From contig CALUHX010000003.1 of assembly GCA_944320555.1 (NCBI GenBank), positions 30,494 through 94,493 of the forward strand: DNA of 64,000 nucleotides, given 5' to 3'. The stretch is from an uncultured Butyricimonas sp. (lineage in GTDB: Bacteria; Bacteroidota; Bacteroidia; Bacteroidales; Marinifilaceae). The position numbers were made by a program, and so were the translations under genes. The notes below the pieces were generated by a model. It was given only the letters and a program-made list of their open reading frames with translations. It had not been told where the DNA came from and made no database searches. Position 1 is the stretch's first letter, and each line of letters starts with the position of its first letter. Below, one piece after another: positions 1 through 8,833 of the stretch.

Positions 1-202
1 CTTTCTTCCTTTTCTTACTAACTGTTGAATAGTTGGCATACAAGTACTTTTAGTTTAATTACTTTTATTCAATTTGGCCTGCAAATGTACGCACTTAAAA
101 TCACACCACCAAACTTTTCCAACATTTTTTCTTCAGAAAAACAAAAGATTTTGAGAACGTTAGGACTCGCTTCCCCGTCCCCTCCTGGGCCGCGCGCCTG
201 AA

Positions 203-844
203 TCACCATTCCCATCTCTTCTTTTTCCCGCTCACGATATTGCCCACTTCCCGCTCCAAATACTCCACCCGCTGCCGCAACGACTCCAACTGCGGCTTCC
301 TGACAACCCGCCTGTAACCGGTGTCTTTGTTCATGAAAGCCAAAGGCAACACCCAGTCATTTTGCTTGCACCAGTCCATCAAATAAACCAACGTCAACAC
401 ATTGCTTTGATACAACGCTTCGTCCCGCTCTCGTCTCGCCTCTCGATAAGCTGCGCTGGAGGCCTCCAAACGGCGATAAATGGCTGTCTTTTCTCGAGAC
501 GACATATTGACCGCATATTCCGACTCCCTCATAAGCACTTCCAGCAGCACTTTGTCTTTCGCCTCGAACTCCTCCCTCAACACTCGCAACTCCGGATAGC
601 GCTCAACAAACTTCTCCGGCAAAACCTGAATGGAATAAATCGCAGGAGTCTCTTGAGCCACCCGCACCCATTCCAAATAAGTTTTCAACTCCAACTGATT
701 CAACTTCAATCTCGCCGAAACAAGCTCCTTCTCCAACTTTTTCAACAAACGCAACTCTTTCCTCTCATCGGAAGCCATGGTCACTCCGTAACATCCCAAC
801 AGGATTACCACAAAAACCACCTTAAACACATTATTTCTCATCAT
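203..844 (-). CDS. Exported coiled-coil protein of unknown function
   Basis: 213-residue protein with an N-terminal hydrophobic signal segment (about residues 7-24). The segment contains L-L-G-C, so it could be a lipoprotein signal, or it could be cut by signal peptidase I after the nearby Ala. The rest is charged and rich in Lys, Glu and Arg, with long helical stretches at about residues 27-60 and 90-150 and a final heptad-like segment near 180-205, suggesting periplasmic coiled coil. I recognise no catalytic motif or named family. It stands alone, divergent from the sugar transporter at 1048. The second Met (MRNN) is an equally plausible start. Confidence 0.6.
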   Translation of the reverse strand: MMRNNVFKVVFVVILLGCYGVTMASDERKELRLLKKLEKELVSARLKLNQLELKTYLEWVRVAQETPAIYSIQVLPEKFVERYPELRVLREEFEAKDKVLLEVLMRESEYAVNMSSREKTAIYRRLEASSAAYREARRERDEALYQSNVLTLVYLMDWCKQNDWVLPLAFMNKDTGYRRVVRKPQLESLRQRVEYLEREVGNIVSGKKKRWEW

Positions 845-993
845 AGTCTATCTTTTTTAATTATCCGTTCCCTCCCTTCAGTTTATCCACAAAACTATCA
901 CAATTTTCACAAAAAAACAACCACCTGCGTGCTGCGCATGAAAATATTTTCACTTTTTGCCACAGTCATCATCTTTATTACAACAATTTTCTT

Positions 994-1001
994 TACTTTT
1001 G
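994..1001 (+). promoter_or_regulatory. Putative -7 box for the MFS/ROK operon
   Basis: TACTTTTG matches the Bacteroidetes -7 consensus TAnnTTTG and lies 46 bases before the transporter start. No clear TTTG -33 box is visible at the usual 19-21 base spacing. Confidence 0.45.
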
Positions 1002-1047
1002 AATCCTATCCATCATGATTCTAACAACACAATAATAACATTACATT

Positions 1048-2208
1048 ATGACGAACAACTCTTCAACCCCCTTATCCAAAATCCTACCCGTGCTGTTCGG
1101 CTTTTTCATCATGGGCTTTGTTGATGTCGTGGGCACGCTGACAGCCTATGCGAAACAAGAATTCAACCTGAGCGAGACTCTCGCAGGGTTCATTCCTTCC
1201 ATGATTTTCATCTGGTTCCTGCTGCTCAGCGTCCCCACCGCCTCGCTCATGAACAAAATCGGACGCAAAAAGACCGTGCAGCTCAGCAATGTCATCACCA
1301 TCATCGGAATGATTATTCCTTTCATCTCGTTCAATTTCCACAACTGTATGCTCGCCTGCGTCCTCTTGGGAATAGGCAACACCATCCTGCAGGTTTCTTT
1401 GAACCCGCTGCTCACCAACGTCGTGAAGGGCGACATGCTCTCCAGTTCGCTCACGGCCGGGCAAGTCGTGAAAGCCGTCTCGGCCGTGTGCGCCCCATTC
1501 ATCGCCCTCTTTGCCACCAACACTTTGGGCAACTGGCAATACATCTTCCCCATCTACGCCGTCATCACCATCGTGTCCTCCCTGTGGCTGCTGGCCACCC
1601 CCATCCGGGAGGAAGCCCCCGGCAAGGCCTCGTCCTCTCTTGCGAGTTCCTTCCGCCTCCTTTCCGACCGTACAGTGTTGCTTTGCTTCATCGGCATCTT
1701 GTTTGTCGTCGGAGTCGATGTGGGCATGAACACCGTCACCCCAAAACTGCTCATCGAACGGGCTGGCATGGAATACACCAACGCCACGCTCGGCATTAGC
1801 GTCTACTCGCTTTGCCGCACCATAGGCGCCCTGATTGGAGCCGCCATGTTGCTAAAAATGTCCGACATGAAATATTACAAGATACACATCTTCATCGCCC
1901 TCCTCGCCATTGCCGTCCTTTTCTTCGCTCAGGCGGAAATAGCCATCCTTGCGTTGGTGGGAGTCATCGGTTATGCGTGCTCCAGCATTTTCTCCGTCAT
2001 TTTCTCCATCGCACTCAAGGCGCGTCCCGAAAAAGCGAACGAAATCTCCGGACTCATGGTCACGGGCATTTGCGGCGGTGCCATTATCCCTCCCGCCATG
2101 GGCATTCTCAGCGACGCCACGGGCTCGCAGGTCGGCTCCGTCCTTGTCATCTCGATTTGCATCCTTTACCTTGTCACTTTTTCGTTAACCGCAAAAACAA
2201 CTAAATAA
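1048..2208 (+). CDS. Sugar MFS transporter
   Basis: 386-residue inner-membrane protein with about twelve hydrophobic segments and the MFS loop 2-3 signature (MNKIGRKKTVQLS, about residues 67-79). Overall it resembles the fucose/glucose-galactose:proton symporter branch of the major facilitator superfamily that is common in Bacteroidetes. The next gene, a ROK-family kinase, starts two bases after its stop codon, so import followed by phosphorylation of the same sugar is a reasonable reading. The substrate cannot be told from sequence. Length is slightly short for the family (about 400-430), with no sign of truncation. Confidence 0.85.
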   Translation: MTNNSSTPLSKILPVLFGFFIMGFVDVVGTLTAYAKQEFNLSETLAGFIPSMIFIWFLLLSVPTASLMNKIGRKKTVQLSNVITIIGMIIPFISFNFHNCMLACVLLGIGNTILQVSLNPLLTNVVKGDMLSSSLTAGQVVKAVSAVCAPFIALFATNTLGNWQYIFPIYAVITIVSSLWLLATPIREEAPGKASSSLASSFRLLSDRTVLLCFIGILFVVGVDVGMNTVTPKLLIERAGMEYTNATLGISVYSLCRTIGALIGAAMLLKMSDMKYYKIHIFIALLAIAVLFFAQAEIAILALVGVIGYACSSIFSVIFSIALKARPEKANEISGLMVTGICGGAIIPPAMGILSDATGSQVGSVLVISICILYLVTFSLTAKTTK

Positions 2209-2210
2209 TC

Positions 2211-3314
2211 ATGTACAGCAACGACAACCGAATCGTCGTCACCCTCGACGCGGGCGGGACCAACTTCGTGTTCGGCGCCCTGAAAGGATACCAAGAAATC
2301 GTTCCTCCGCTCACTCTTCCCTCCCGGGCCGCGCGGTTGGACACCTGCATCAACTCGTTTGTGCAAGGCTTTTCGTCCGTCATCGACCGGCTCGACGAGC
2401 CTCCCGTGGCCATCAGTTTCGCATTCCCCGGTCCGGCCGACTACCCCCAAGGAATCATCGGCGGCTACCTGCCCAATTTCCCGTCATTCCGCGACGGCGT
2501 GGCCTTGGGCCCCTTCCTTTCAAAAAAATTCAACCTCCCGGTCTTCATTAACAACGACGGGGACCTTTACGCTTACGGCGAAGCCCTCGCCGGCACATTG
2601 CCCGCGACAAACCGCAAACTACGGGAAGCCGGGAGTAACAAACAATACCGTAACCTCATCGGCTACACCATCGGCACCGGCCTCGGCATAGGAATCGTCA
2701 TCGACGGCCATCTCAACCGCGGGGATAACTCCTGCGTCGAAACCTTCTGCCTGCCTCTCAAAAACCATCCCGGCATCATGCTCGAAGACGGGGCCTCCAT
2801 TCGGGCCGTGCAACGCGTCTACGGAGAACTGTCCGGCACCCGCAATCACGGCTTCTCCCCAAAAGACATCTACGACATCGCCAAAGGCATCCTCCCCGGC
2901 GACCAATCCGCCGCCATCGGCAGTTTCGAAGAACTGGGGACCATTCTCGGCGATGCCATCGCCACCTCCGCCACCCTCATCGACGGACTTGTGGTCATCG
3001 GCGGAGGCATATCCGCTGCCCGTGAATTCTTCATGCCCGCCCTCTTGCGGGAAATGCGCGGCAAAATAAAAACCATGAGTGGCGACGAACTCAACCGCGT
3101 GCAAATGAAAGTCTACGACCTCGACGACGATTCCCAATTCGCTGCGTTTGCCCGTGGCGATTCTCGGGAAATCGAAATCTACGGCTCGTCCGACAAAATC
3201 GTCTACGACCCCCAAAAACGCATCGGAGTCATGACCACCAAGATCGGCACCAACCGCGCCATCGCCCTTGGCGCCTACGCCTTCGCCCTTCATCAAATCG
3301 ACTCCCGCCTATGA
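2211..3314 (+). CDS. ROK-family sugar kinase or ROK-like protein
   Basis: 367-residue cytoplasmic protein of the ROK/ASKHA fold. The N-terminal phosphate-binding signature LDAGGTNF (residues 11-18) is present, followed by FPGPADY, the probable catalytic-Asp region INNDGD and the glycine-rich TIGTGLGIGIVIDG. The C-terminal adenosine-binding stretch VVIGGGIS is also present. The usual ROK zinc motif CxCGxxGCxE is absent; the equivalent region reads NSCVETFC, so this is a divergent member. Family knowledge predicts ATP-dependent phosphorylation of a hexose or N-acetylhexosamine. It follows the MFS gene by two bases, almost certainly in one transcript. Confidence 0.8.
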   Translation: MYSNDNRIVVTLDAGGTNFVFGALKGYQEIVPPLTLPSRAARLDTCINSFVQGFSSVIDRLDEPPVAISFAFPGPADYPQGIIGGYLPNFPSFRDGVALGPFLSKKFNLPVFINNDGDLYAYGEALAGTLPATNRKLREAGSNKQYRNLIGYTIGTGLGIGIVIDGHLNRGDNSCVETFCLPLKNHPGIMLEDGASIRAVQRVYGELSGTRNHGFSPKDIYDIAKGILPGDQSAAIGSFEELGTILGDAIATSATLIDGLVVIGGGISAAREFFMPALLREMRGKIKTMSGDELNRVQMKVYDLDDDSQFAAFARGDSREIEIYGSSDKIVYDPQKRIGVMTTKIGTNRAIALGAYAFALHQIDSRL

Positions 3315-3326
3315 TTCAACACAATT

Positions 3327-3366
3327 GCGTGCGGGAAACGTGAAATCTCCCACGTCCCCCGCACGC
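3327..3366 (+). terminator. Stem-loop after the ROK gene
   Basis: Nine-base perfect inverted repeat (GCGTGCGGG, 3327-3335, with its complement at 3358-3366) plus an inner ACGTG/CACGT pairing. It sits 12 bases after the ROK stop. There is no T-run, so it could be a Rho-dependent or processing structure. Confidence 0.5.
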
Positions 3367-3514
3367 AACCACCTATCCTCCTCCAACAATTACACTTTTC
3401 AATAGAATTATCTCATCAAAAACGACACTTTTCAAACAAATTCCCCTTTCATCTATCGACAAACGAGGTGGCACCCACATCCTCCATCCGTCTCCCTGCC
3501 TCCTCATCTGCACC

Positions 3515-5260
3515 TTATCGACCCACTTCCTCCAATGCGGCCAACTCCCACGCCCGGTAAACCACGGCAATGTAACGCACCGTCGTTCCCCCGGCGGAAG
3601 CCTCCGCCTTTCCCTCTCCGGCGTATTGCCGCAGCTGTTCCCGGGCCCCCTCCAGCTTTGCCGCCACCTCCCCGTCCGAGGCGTCATGCTTCAAATATTT
3701 GAACTCCACCAAATAGCTGCACCTCATCTCCGGATGCCTCAGCAAATTGGGCGACATCCACAAGTCCGCATACCCCTTGTTCATCTCCCGCTCCGGCCAT
3801 ATCACGAAATAACTCGTCAGATTCATGTACACCAAATGCAGCGTCTGCACCGCCTTCTCCCCCTCCAGATAGTCCCGCACGCTCGTCTGCTCCCTCAACT
3901 CCTCCGCAAAATACTCGAACACCGCACGCCACTCCCCACGGTAAGCCATGCCCTTCATCAACTCCCTCAGGCGAGCGGCCTTCACATCAAACACGTCCGC
4001 CTCCCGGTATCCCTGCTCGATGTACGAAAACAGAATCTGCCGTATCGTCAGGTTGGGCACACGCAACACCGTTTCGCCCTCGTCCACACGGTCTATCGTC
4101 AATATCCCAAAATAGAACAGTAGCGACGTGAAATTGTCCGGTTTCACCAACTCCTCCGCCGAGAAACTCGGCACAATGTCCAACGCCACCTCCCCCTGCT
4201 CCGCTATCTCCCGTATCCGCGAGAAATTCCCGTTCAGCCGCTTGTCCAAGATAATCAAATGCCGCAGCTTCCCGTAATCCGTCCTCACGTTCACGTCCAC
4301 CATCGCATCCGGAACCACACCGTTGCTCACCAACGAATTCACGAAATAAAGCACCATGTCCGGATTGTACATCCTCACACCGCAACAACTCTTCGAGAAG
4401 CAATAATTGTCATACCACTCCCGCATCACATCCAGCGTCTCCTCCGTCCCGCCGCTCCAACATCCTTCCCCCTTGTAGTATTCCAACATCTCCCGCACCT
4501 CGTCCTCCGTGAAACCAAGCACCTCGTTGAACCGCGGCTCCGTCGTGACCATCGATGCGATGTTGAATCCGCTCGTCACGTCGTCCAATGTCACCGGTGA
4601 AACTCCAGTGATGAACATCCGCTTCACGGAAGCCCCGGCACCCGTCGCCACCCCCTTTATTTTATTGAAAAAGAAGCGGAAGAAGCCCGCCCCGTGCGTC
4701 AACGCCCGGTAACGTCCGTGCCCATGTCTCGAAAGCGCCACGTTCGTGAAATTGTCGTACTCATCTATAATAAGGTATATCGGCAATCCTGCTCGCTTGC
4801 AACATACTCCCACATACTCCAAGCGGCTCTCTGCGTTAGGCCTCCGGGCATATCCCTCCAAATACCCCTCTCCGGGCAAATGCCCGTATTTTGCATTAAA
4901 GTCGTCGAAACAATTGGCAGCGTGCTCCTCGAACGATGCGCTCAGCGCCTCCGGGTCGGGATTCACCATTGCGAAGTTGAATTTCAAAATCAAATAGGAA
5001 TTCCGCTCCTCCGTCGGATGCTGCCCGATATAATATTTTCCGAACAATTCATCAAAACTGTCACGCATGGCCATGTCGTAATACGACTCCAACACCGCCA
5101 GCCACAGCGACTTCCCGAACCGCTTCGGTCGTATCAGGAAAAGGAAGTGCGGAGCCCGCTCCACCTCCTCGATAAACCGAGTCTTGTCCACATAATAATA
5201 ATTCTCCATGGAAATCAACGGGAAGTCACTAATACCGTAAGGTATTTTCATTGTCGCCAT
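3515..5260 (-). CDS. AAA-ATPase-like / PD-(D/E)XK nuclease-like protein
   Basis: 581 residues from the ATG at 5260; the frame stays open upstream, but this start has GGAG nearby and matches the family N-terminus (IPYGISDF, then YYVDKT). The N-terminal AAA-ATPase_like domain has the P-loop variant RPKRFGKS (residues 43-50) and the Walker B stretch YLIIDEYDN. The C-terminal PDDEXK_9-type domain ends with GYADLWM and YLVEFKYLK, which fit D...ExK nuclease positions. These two-domain proteins are abundant and often multicopy in Bacteroidetes; they are proposed to be mobile or selfish, and their true role is unknown. It is monocistronic. Confidence 0.85.
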   Translation of the reverse strand: MATMKIPYGISDFPLISMENYYYVDKTRFIEEVERAPHFLFLIRPKRFGKSLWLAVLESYYDMAMRDSFDELFGKYYIGQHPTEERNSYLILKFNFAMVNPDPEALSASFEEHAANCFDDFNAKYGHLPGEGYLEGYARRPNAESRLEYVGVCCKRAGLPIYLIIDEYDNFTNVALSRHGHGRYRALTHGAGFFRFFFNKIKGVATGAGASVKRMFITGVSPVTLDDVTSGFNIASMVTTEPRFNEVLGFTEDEVREMLEYYKGEGCWSGGTEETLDVMREWYDNYCFSKSCCGVRMYNPDMVLYFVNSLVSNGVVPDAMVDVNVRTDYGKLRHLIILDKRLNGNFSRIREIAEQGEVALDIVPSFSAEELVKPDNFTSLLFYFGILTIDRVDEGETVLRVPNLTIRQILFSYIEQGYREADVFDVKAARLRELMKGMAYRGEWRAVFEYFAEELREQTSVRDYLEGEKAVQTLHLVYMNLTSYFVIWPEREMNKGYADLWMSPNLLRHPEMRCSYLVEFKYLKHDASDGEVAAKLEGAREQLRQYAGEGKAEASAGGTTVRYIAVVYRAWELAALEEVGR

Positions 5261-5291
5261 GACGTTTCTCCTTTTTAATGTTAGCACACCA

Positions 5292-5324
5292 CAAATATAC
5301 GGATATTTCCCCAAATCGACCAAA
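5292..5324 (-). promoter_or_regulatory. Promoter of the AAA-ATPase gene
   Basis: On the minus strand a TTTG (5321-5324) and TATATTTG (5292-5299) are separated by 21 bases, an almost ideal Bacteroidetes promoter about 30 bases before the chosen ATG. This supports the start at 5260. Confidence 0.65.
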
Positions 5325-5454
5325 CCTCTTCCCCTCTCCCCATCCTTTCCCCCTTTGCCGCCGACCGGCCATGCCATACATTCCGGACTCCTCCTCAGGC
5401 TGCGACATCCCGTCGAATTCTCTTTCCATCCGCCCACCTCCCAAAGTCACCCGT

Positions 5455-6795
5455 TCACATTCCCGGCAAAGCCCGCAGCGTGGCCGCCGTCGCCGGATCG
5501 GACGGACGGCTCATGTTGGCGTTCACGAACCGCCCTTCCCGGTCCACAAGCAAGAAGCGGGGTATCCCCTTGCACTGAATAGAATCCATATAACTCCTGT
5601 CGTCCCCCATGAACAACTGCGTGCCGCCCATCGGATTCCGGTCCAAAAACCGCTCCCAACTTTCCCGGTCGCCGTCGCATGAAATTCCCACAAAGACAAT
5701 ATTCCGTCCCTCGAACTCCCGCTCCAACTCCCGCAAAGCGGGAATCTCCGCATTACACGGGCCGCACCACGTCGCCCATAAATCAATGAACACATAACGC
5801 CCCCGGAAATCGGACAGGCTCACCCGCCGCCCCTCCCGGTCCTCGAACGTGAACGCCACGGCGGGCTGCCCCCGGAACAACCGCCGGTTGGCGGCATACG
5901 CCCGCTCGTAAGCGGCCGCGTAATCCGGCCTCCCCACCGTCCTCCGGAACACCGAATCCATCTCCTCCGCATCCTCCATGCCTTTCTGCCGCGCGTAATC
6001 CATAACGCTCCGGTAAACCACCTCCTCCACTAACCTCGCATCCCGGAACTTCTCCGTCACTCCTCCCAACACGCTCAACAACCGCTCATAAGGCGTCCCC
6101 GTCCCTCCCTCCGCCATCGCCCGCACGTCCAACGTCCGCCTCACCGCCTCCGGATATTCCGGGATTCCCCACGCCTCCTCGTCCTCCGTCAAGGCCGCGC
6201 GCAACTCCGCCACCGTCGAGTCCGACAACACCTTCCCGTCCCCAAGCCCGCCGTACAATGCGAACGAGGCCAATTGCAAGCTCCTCATCCACCGCAACCG
6301 CCTCGCCTCCCGTTCCGCGAACTCTCCTTCGGGAGACAACTCCCGCAACGCCGCCTCCCGCTCTCCGACCACATTCCGCAACTTCCCCCGGAAAGCCTCC
6401 TCCGGCATCCGCCCGTAATCCGTGAAATAAATCTCCCACACATAACGCCGGTTCAAATAACCGCTCTCCGCGGCTCCAGCCCCCTCGAAACGCCACTCGT
6501 TCCACTTCAGCGTCGCCGTCCAAGGCCGCCCCGCCTCCATCCACACCACGGCGGGCATGTCGCCCACCCACACCCGGGCGTACTCCCCACCGTCAAGCGC
6601 CGTCGAAAACACTGCCTCCCTCACCGTGTCCGCCACTGCGAACTCCAACCGTTGCCGACTCCCCGGCAACTCCACCTCCACCGGCCTGTCGTCGTCCGCC
6701 GGCATCCGAAACACGAAAGTCGTCTCCCGCTTCCCATCGCAACCTCCGGCCACCGCCATCAACACGGCCATAAACAATACAATCTTTTTCATCAT
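5455..6795 (-). CDS. TlpA-like thioredoxin lipoprotein
   Basis: 446 residues. A lipoprotein signal ends in VAGGC (Cys about residue 19), so the protein is probably membrane-anchored facing the periplasm. Residues 30-290 form a family-specific N-terminal region I cannot assign further. The C-terminal 140 residues are a TlpA/ResA-type thioredoxin domain with WATWCGPC and the cis-Pro segment KGIPRFLLVD. Expected role: thiol-disulfide reductase or isomerase in the periplasm. It is the last gene of a run of three thioredoxin-fold genes downstream of the SusCD genes of locus 1; 25 bases separate it from the gene before. Confidence 0.85.
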   Translation of the reverse strand: MMKKIVLFMAVLMAVAGGCDGKRETTFVFRMPADDDRPVEVELPGSRQRLEFAVADTVREAVFSTALDGGEYARVWVGDMPAVVWMEAGRPWTATLKWNEWRFEGAGAAESGYLNRRYVWEIYFTDYGRMPEEAFRGKLRNVVGEREAALRELSPEGEFAEREARRLRWMRSLQLASFALYGGLGDGKVLSDSTVAELRAALTEDEEAWGIPEYPEAVRRTLDVRAMAEGGTGTPYERLLSVLGGVTEKFRDARLVEEVVYRSVMDYARQKGMEDAEEMDSVFRRTVGRPDYAAAYERAYAANRRLFRGQPAVAFTFEDREGRRVSLSDFRGRYVFIDLWATWCGPCNAEIPALRELEREFEGRNIVFVGISCDGDRESWERFLDRNPMGGTQLFMGDDRSYMDSIQCKGIPRFLLVDREGRFVNANMSRPSDPATAATLRALPGM

Positions 6796-6820
6796 GTCAC
6801 ACCATCATTAAAATCCGACA

Positions 6821-7366
6821 TTACTTCTTCTTCTTTTCCCGTTTCGCCTTCCCCGCCGCCTTGTCGATTCCCGGCAACTCCTTCAAATACGCCTCCGTCG
6901 CCGGATCCGACGGACGACTCATCTCCGCCCTCAACACCCGTCCCCGCCGGTCTATCAAAATAAACCGGGGAATCCTGTCCACCCCAAAAGCCTTCTCGAA
7001 CGCGGCGTCCCCCGCCGTCCACCACTGCTCTCCCTCCATCATCCGCACCGCCCCTTGCCAACGAAACTCCGTCTGGTCGCAGGAAATCCCCACAAACACA
7101 ATGTTCCGCCCCTTCAACCGCTTCTCCAACTCCTGCAAACGCAGATACTCCCGCCTACAAGGATAACACCACGACGCCCACACGTCAATGTACACATAAC
7201 TCCCTCTGAACTCCCCAAGCGTCCGCTCCCGTCCCTCCGTGTCCTTAAACCGGAACTCCGGGCAACGCTTCCCCTCCCGGACGGCCGTCGTGTCCGCCCG
7301 CTCCGCGGCCGACGCCACTCCCGACATCGCCGCCAACATCAAAATCAACATCAGTAATCTGCTCAT
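6821..7366 (-). CDS. Periplasmic TlpA-type thioredoxin
   Basis: 181 residues with a cleavable signal peptide (about residues 1-20, ending VASA). The thioredoxin domain covers nearly the whole mature protein: GSYVYIDVWASWCYPC contains the active site CYPC, and RIPRFILID carries the cis-Pro. The sequence of its last third (SRPSDPATEAYLKELPGI) closely matches the end of its downstream neighbour at 5455, so the two share recent ancestry. CYPC in place of CGPC should shift the redox potential, but the direction cannot be predicted. The C-terminus is Lys-rich (KAKREKKKK). Confidence 0.85.
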   Translation of the reverse strand: MSRLLMLILMLAAMSGVASAAERADTTAVREGKRCPEFRFKDTEGRERTLGEFRGSYVYIDVWASWCYPCRREYLRLQELEKRLKGRNIVFVGISCDQTEFRWQGAVRMMEGEQWWTAGDAAFEKAFGVDRIPRFILIDRRGRVLRAEMSRPSDPATEAYLKELPGIDKAAGKAKREKKKK

Positions 7367-7417
7367 AACATCGCCATAATCGTCGAATATTTCGCCATTG
7401 TCCTCGATTCTAATTTT

Positions 7418-8506
7418 TCACAACGCCGGGATAACCTCCTCCGCAAAATGCTTCAAGCCGTCTTTCAGCGCAACGCTTGTCACTCGATTGGAAAGTTCCA
7501 TCGTCAGCGTCGCCAATGCCTTCCGTTGATCTGCCGACCACTTGCCTTTCAGGGCGACCAGCGGCTGAAAGTAAAGATAGGCCACCTTCTTCTCGTCCAG
7601 CGTCGGGAAAAGCTTAGTCACGGCAGCAAATGCCTCGTCGGCATCTTTCGCCTTCATACCTTTCGCCAAAGCGACAAGTTCTGTCAGATACTGGGCATCC
7701 GGCAAAGCGATAGAATCCAGCATCTGCTCTATCGCCCGAACGTCCTCGAGGGAAGCTCCCCGATTGCGTCCCCGCACGATGTCCTCCAGCCGGGTTTCCA
7801 AAATGCCATACACCCGCCGGTTGACCACCGCCTCGCCCACGCCCTTGCGGAAAGCGTCCACATGGCTCAACAGGTAGGACTCGTTCTCCGAACCGTCAGG
7901 CGTAAGCATCGGACTCTCGTAAATGAACCAATAAGAAGAATAAGTTCTTGCCCCTTCGTTCAATGTAGGCATCAACTCCGCCAACACCCGCTGAGCCTGT
8001 TCAGTGTTACCAGCCGCATCCAATGCTTGCAAATAAGACACCAGAAAACTGGTCATACGAAGCCCTCCAGCGTACAAGGAATCCATCCGCACCGTCGGAC
8101 TCTCACCCGCCAGCATCTTCACCCGCGCCACAAAATCCGCCCCCGAAAACACCGCCCCCACATGGCGGTTCTTCAACGAGCCGTCCGCATTCACCAACAG
8201 AAAGGTCGGATAAGTGTCTACGGCATACTTCCTCGCCAACTCCGGACCCTCACCCCGCTCCATGTCGATTTGCAGGCACACAAACCGGGCGTTCAGATAC
8301 TCGCCCACCTCCGCCAGCGGCAGCACCTCATCCGCCATCATCTTGCAAGGGCCGCACCACGTGGTGTAGCAATCCACGAACACCATTTTTCCATCCGCCT
8401 TGGCCTTCTCCAAAGCCTCGCGGAAGCTCAACTGCTGAAAATTCGTCTGGGCGAACACCATCCCACCCATCACCACACACAAAAACAACAATACAAACTT
8501 TCTCAT
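7418..8506 (-). CDS. Thioredoxin-fold protein with C-terminal helical region
   Basis: 362 residues from ATG at 8506; an upstream in-frame TTG at 8515 is less likely. Signal peptide ends VFAQ (residues 1-20). Residues 22-130 form a thioredoxin-like domain with FVDCYTTWCGPC and the cis-Pro segment VDTYPTFLLV; the rest is a helical, TPR-like region common in this Bacteroidetes family. It closely resembles the protein at 52489 in uptake locus 2 in layout and N-terminus (SFREALEKAKADGKMVFVDCYT). Probably a periplasmic thiol-disulfide exchange protein. It follows the 11-bp-phased region at 8543-8696. Confidence 0.85.
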   Translation of the reverse strand: MRKFVLLFLCVVMGGMVFAQTNFQQLSFREALEKAKADGKMVFVDCYTTWCGPCKMMADEVLPLAEVGEYLNARFVCLQIDMERGEGPELARKYAVDTYPTFLLVNADGSLKNRHVGAVFSGADFVARVKMLAGESPTVRMDSLYAGGLRMTSFLVSYLQALDAAGNTEQAQRVLAELMPTLNEGARTYSSYWFIYESPMLTPDGSENESYLLSHVDAFRKGVGEAVVNRRVYGILETRLEDIVRGRNRGASLEDVRAIEQMLDSIALPDAQYLTELVALAKGMKAKDADEAFAAVTKLFPTLDEKKVAYLYFQPLVALKGKWSADQRKALATLTMELSNRVTSVALKDGLKHFAEEVIPAL

Positions 8507-8542
8507 GTCAATCAATTCTTTATTTTTAATTCATTTCTACTC

Positions 8543-8696
8543 CATAGCTCCGCCACATCTCCGCCAGAAATTCGCCAGATTTGCCGGGAATATATAAAGC
8601 ATTTACGGAGCCGCGAAACTCGACAGACTCACCACAAACACCCCACAAATGCCCCACAAAGCAGGCGAATCCCCGGCGAAAGCATGGCGTTGCCCT
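8543..8696. repeat. 11-bp-phased degenerate repeat region A
   Basis: The 327-base gap between the thioredoxin gene at 7418 and the PKD-like gene at 8834 can be cut into 14 consecutive 11-base units in one unbroken phase. Neighbours resemble each other while distant units do not. Examples: CATAGCTCCGC (8543) and CACATCTCCGC (8554) agree at 9 of 11; CCCACAAATGC (8642) and CCCACAAAGCA (8653) at 8 of 11; GGCGAATCCCC (8664) and GGCGAAAGCAT (8675) at 7 of 11. Eleven is not a multiple of three, so this is not coding periodicity. Similar regions lie at 17529, 21294, 40756 and 42964. Confidence 0.6.
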
Positions 8697-8785
8697 CTCT
8701 TTTCCAACAGGCGAACGACAATCCAAACTCCAAAGGGACAACATCCGCAAGTCTTTTTCCCCTCGTCCCAACAGCCTGTCAAGAT

Positions 8786-8825
8786 AAAAAAGGAGGACAC
8801 CCGCACGCACCAACAGGCATCCTCC
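8786..8825 (-). terminator. Terminator of the SusCD locus 1 transcript
   Basis: Read on the minus strand, TCCTCC pairs with GGAGGA (8820-8825 and 8792-8797) and is followed by six T. It lies directly after the stop of the PKD-like gene and separates the SusCD lipoprotein genes from the thioredoxin genes. Confidence 0.7.
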
Positions 8826-8833
8826 CAAAAGGG

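Noticed and set aside
1..202. Search for a gene or RNA at the left edge
   Set aside because: A/T-rich spacer with no convincing open frame, hairpin or repeat; nothing could be supported.
8526..8828. 100-codon minus-strand frame upstream of the thioredoxin gene
   Set aside because: Covers repeat region A and a terminator; translation looks random.
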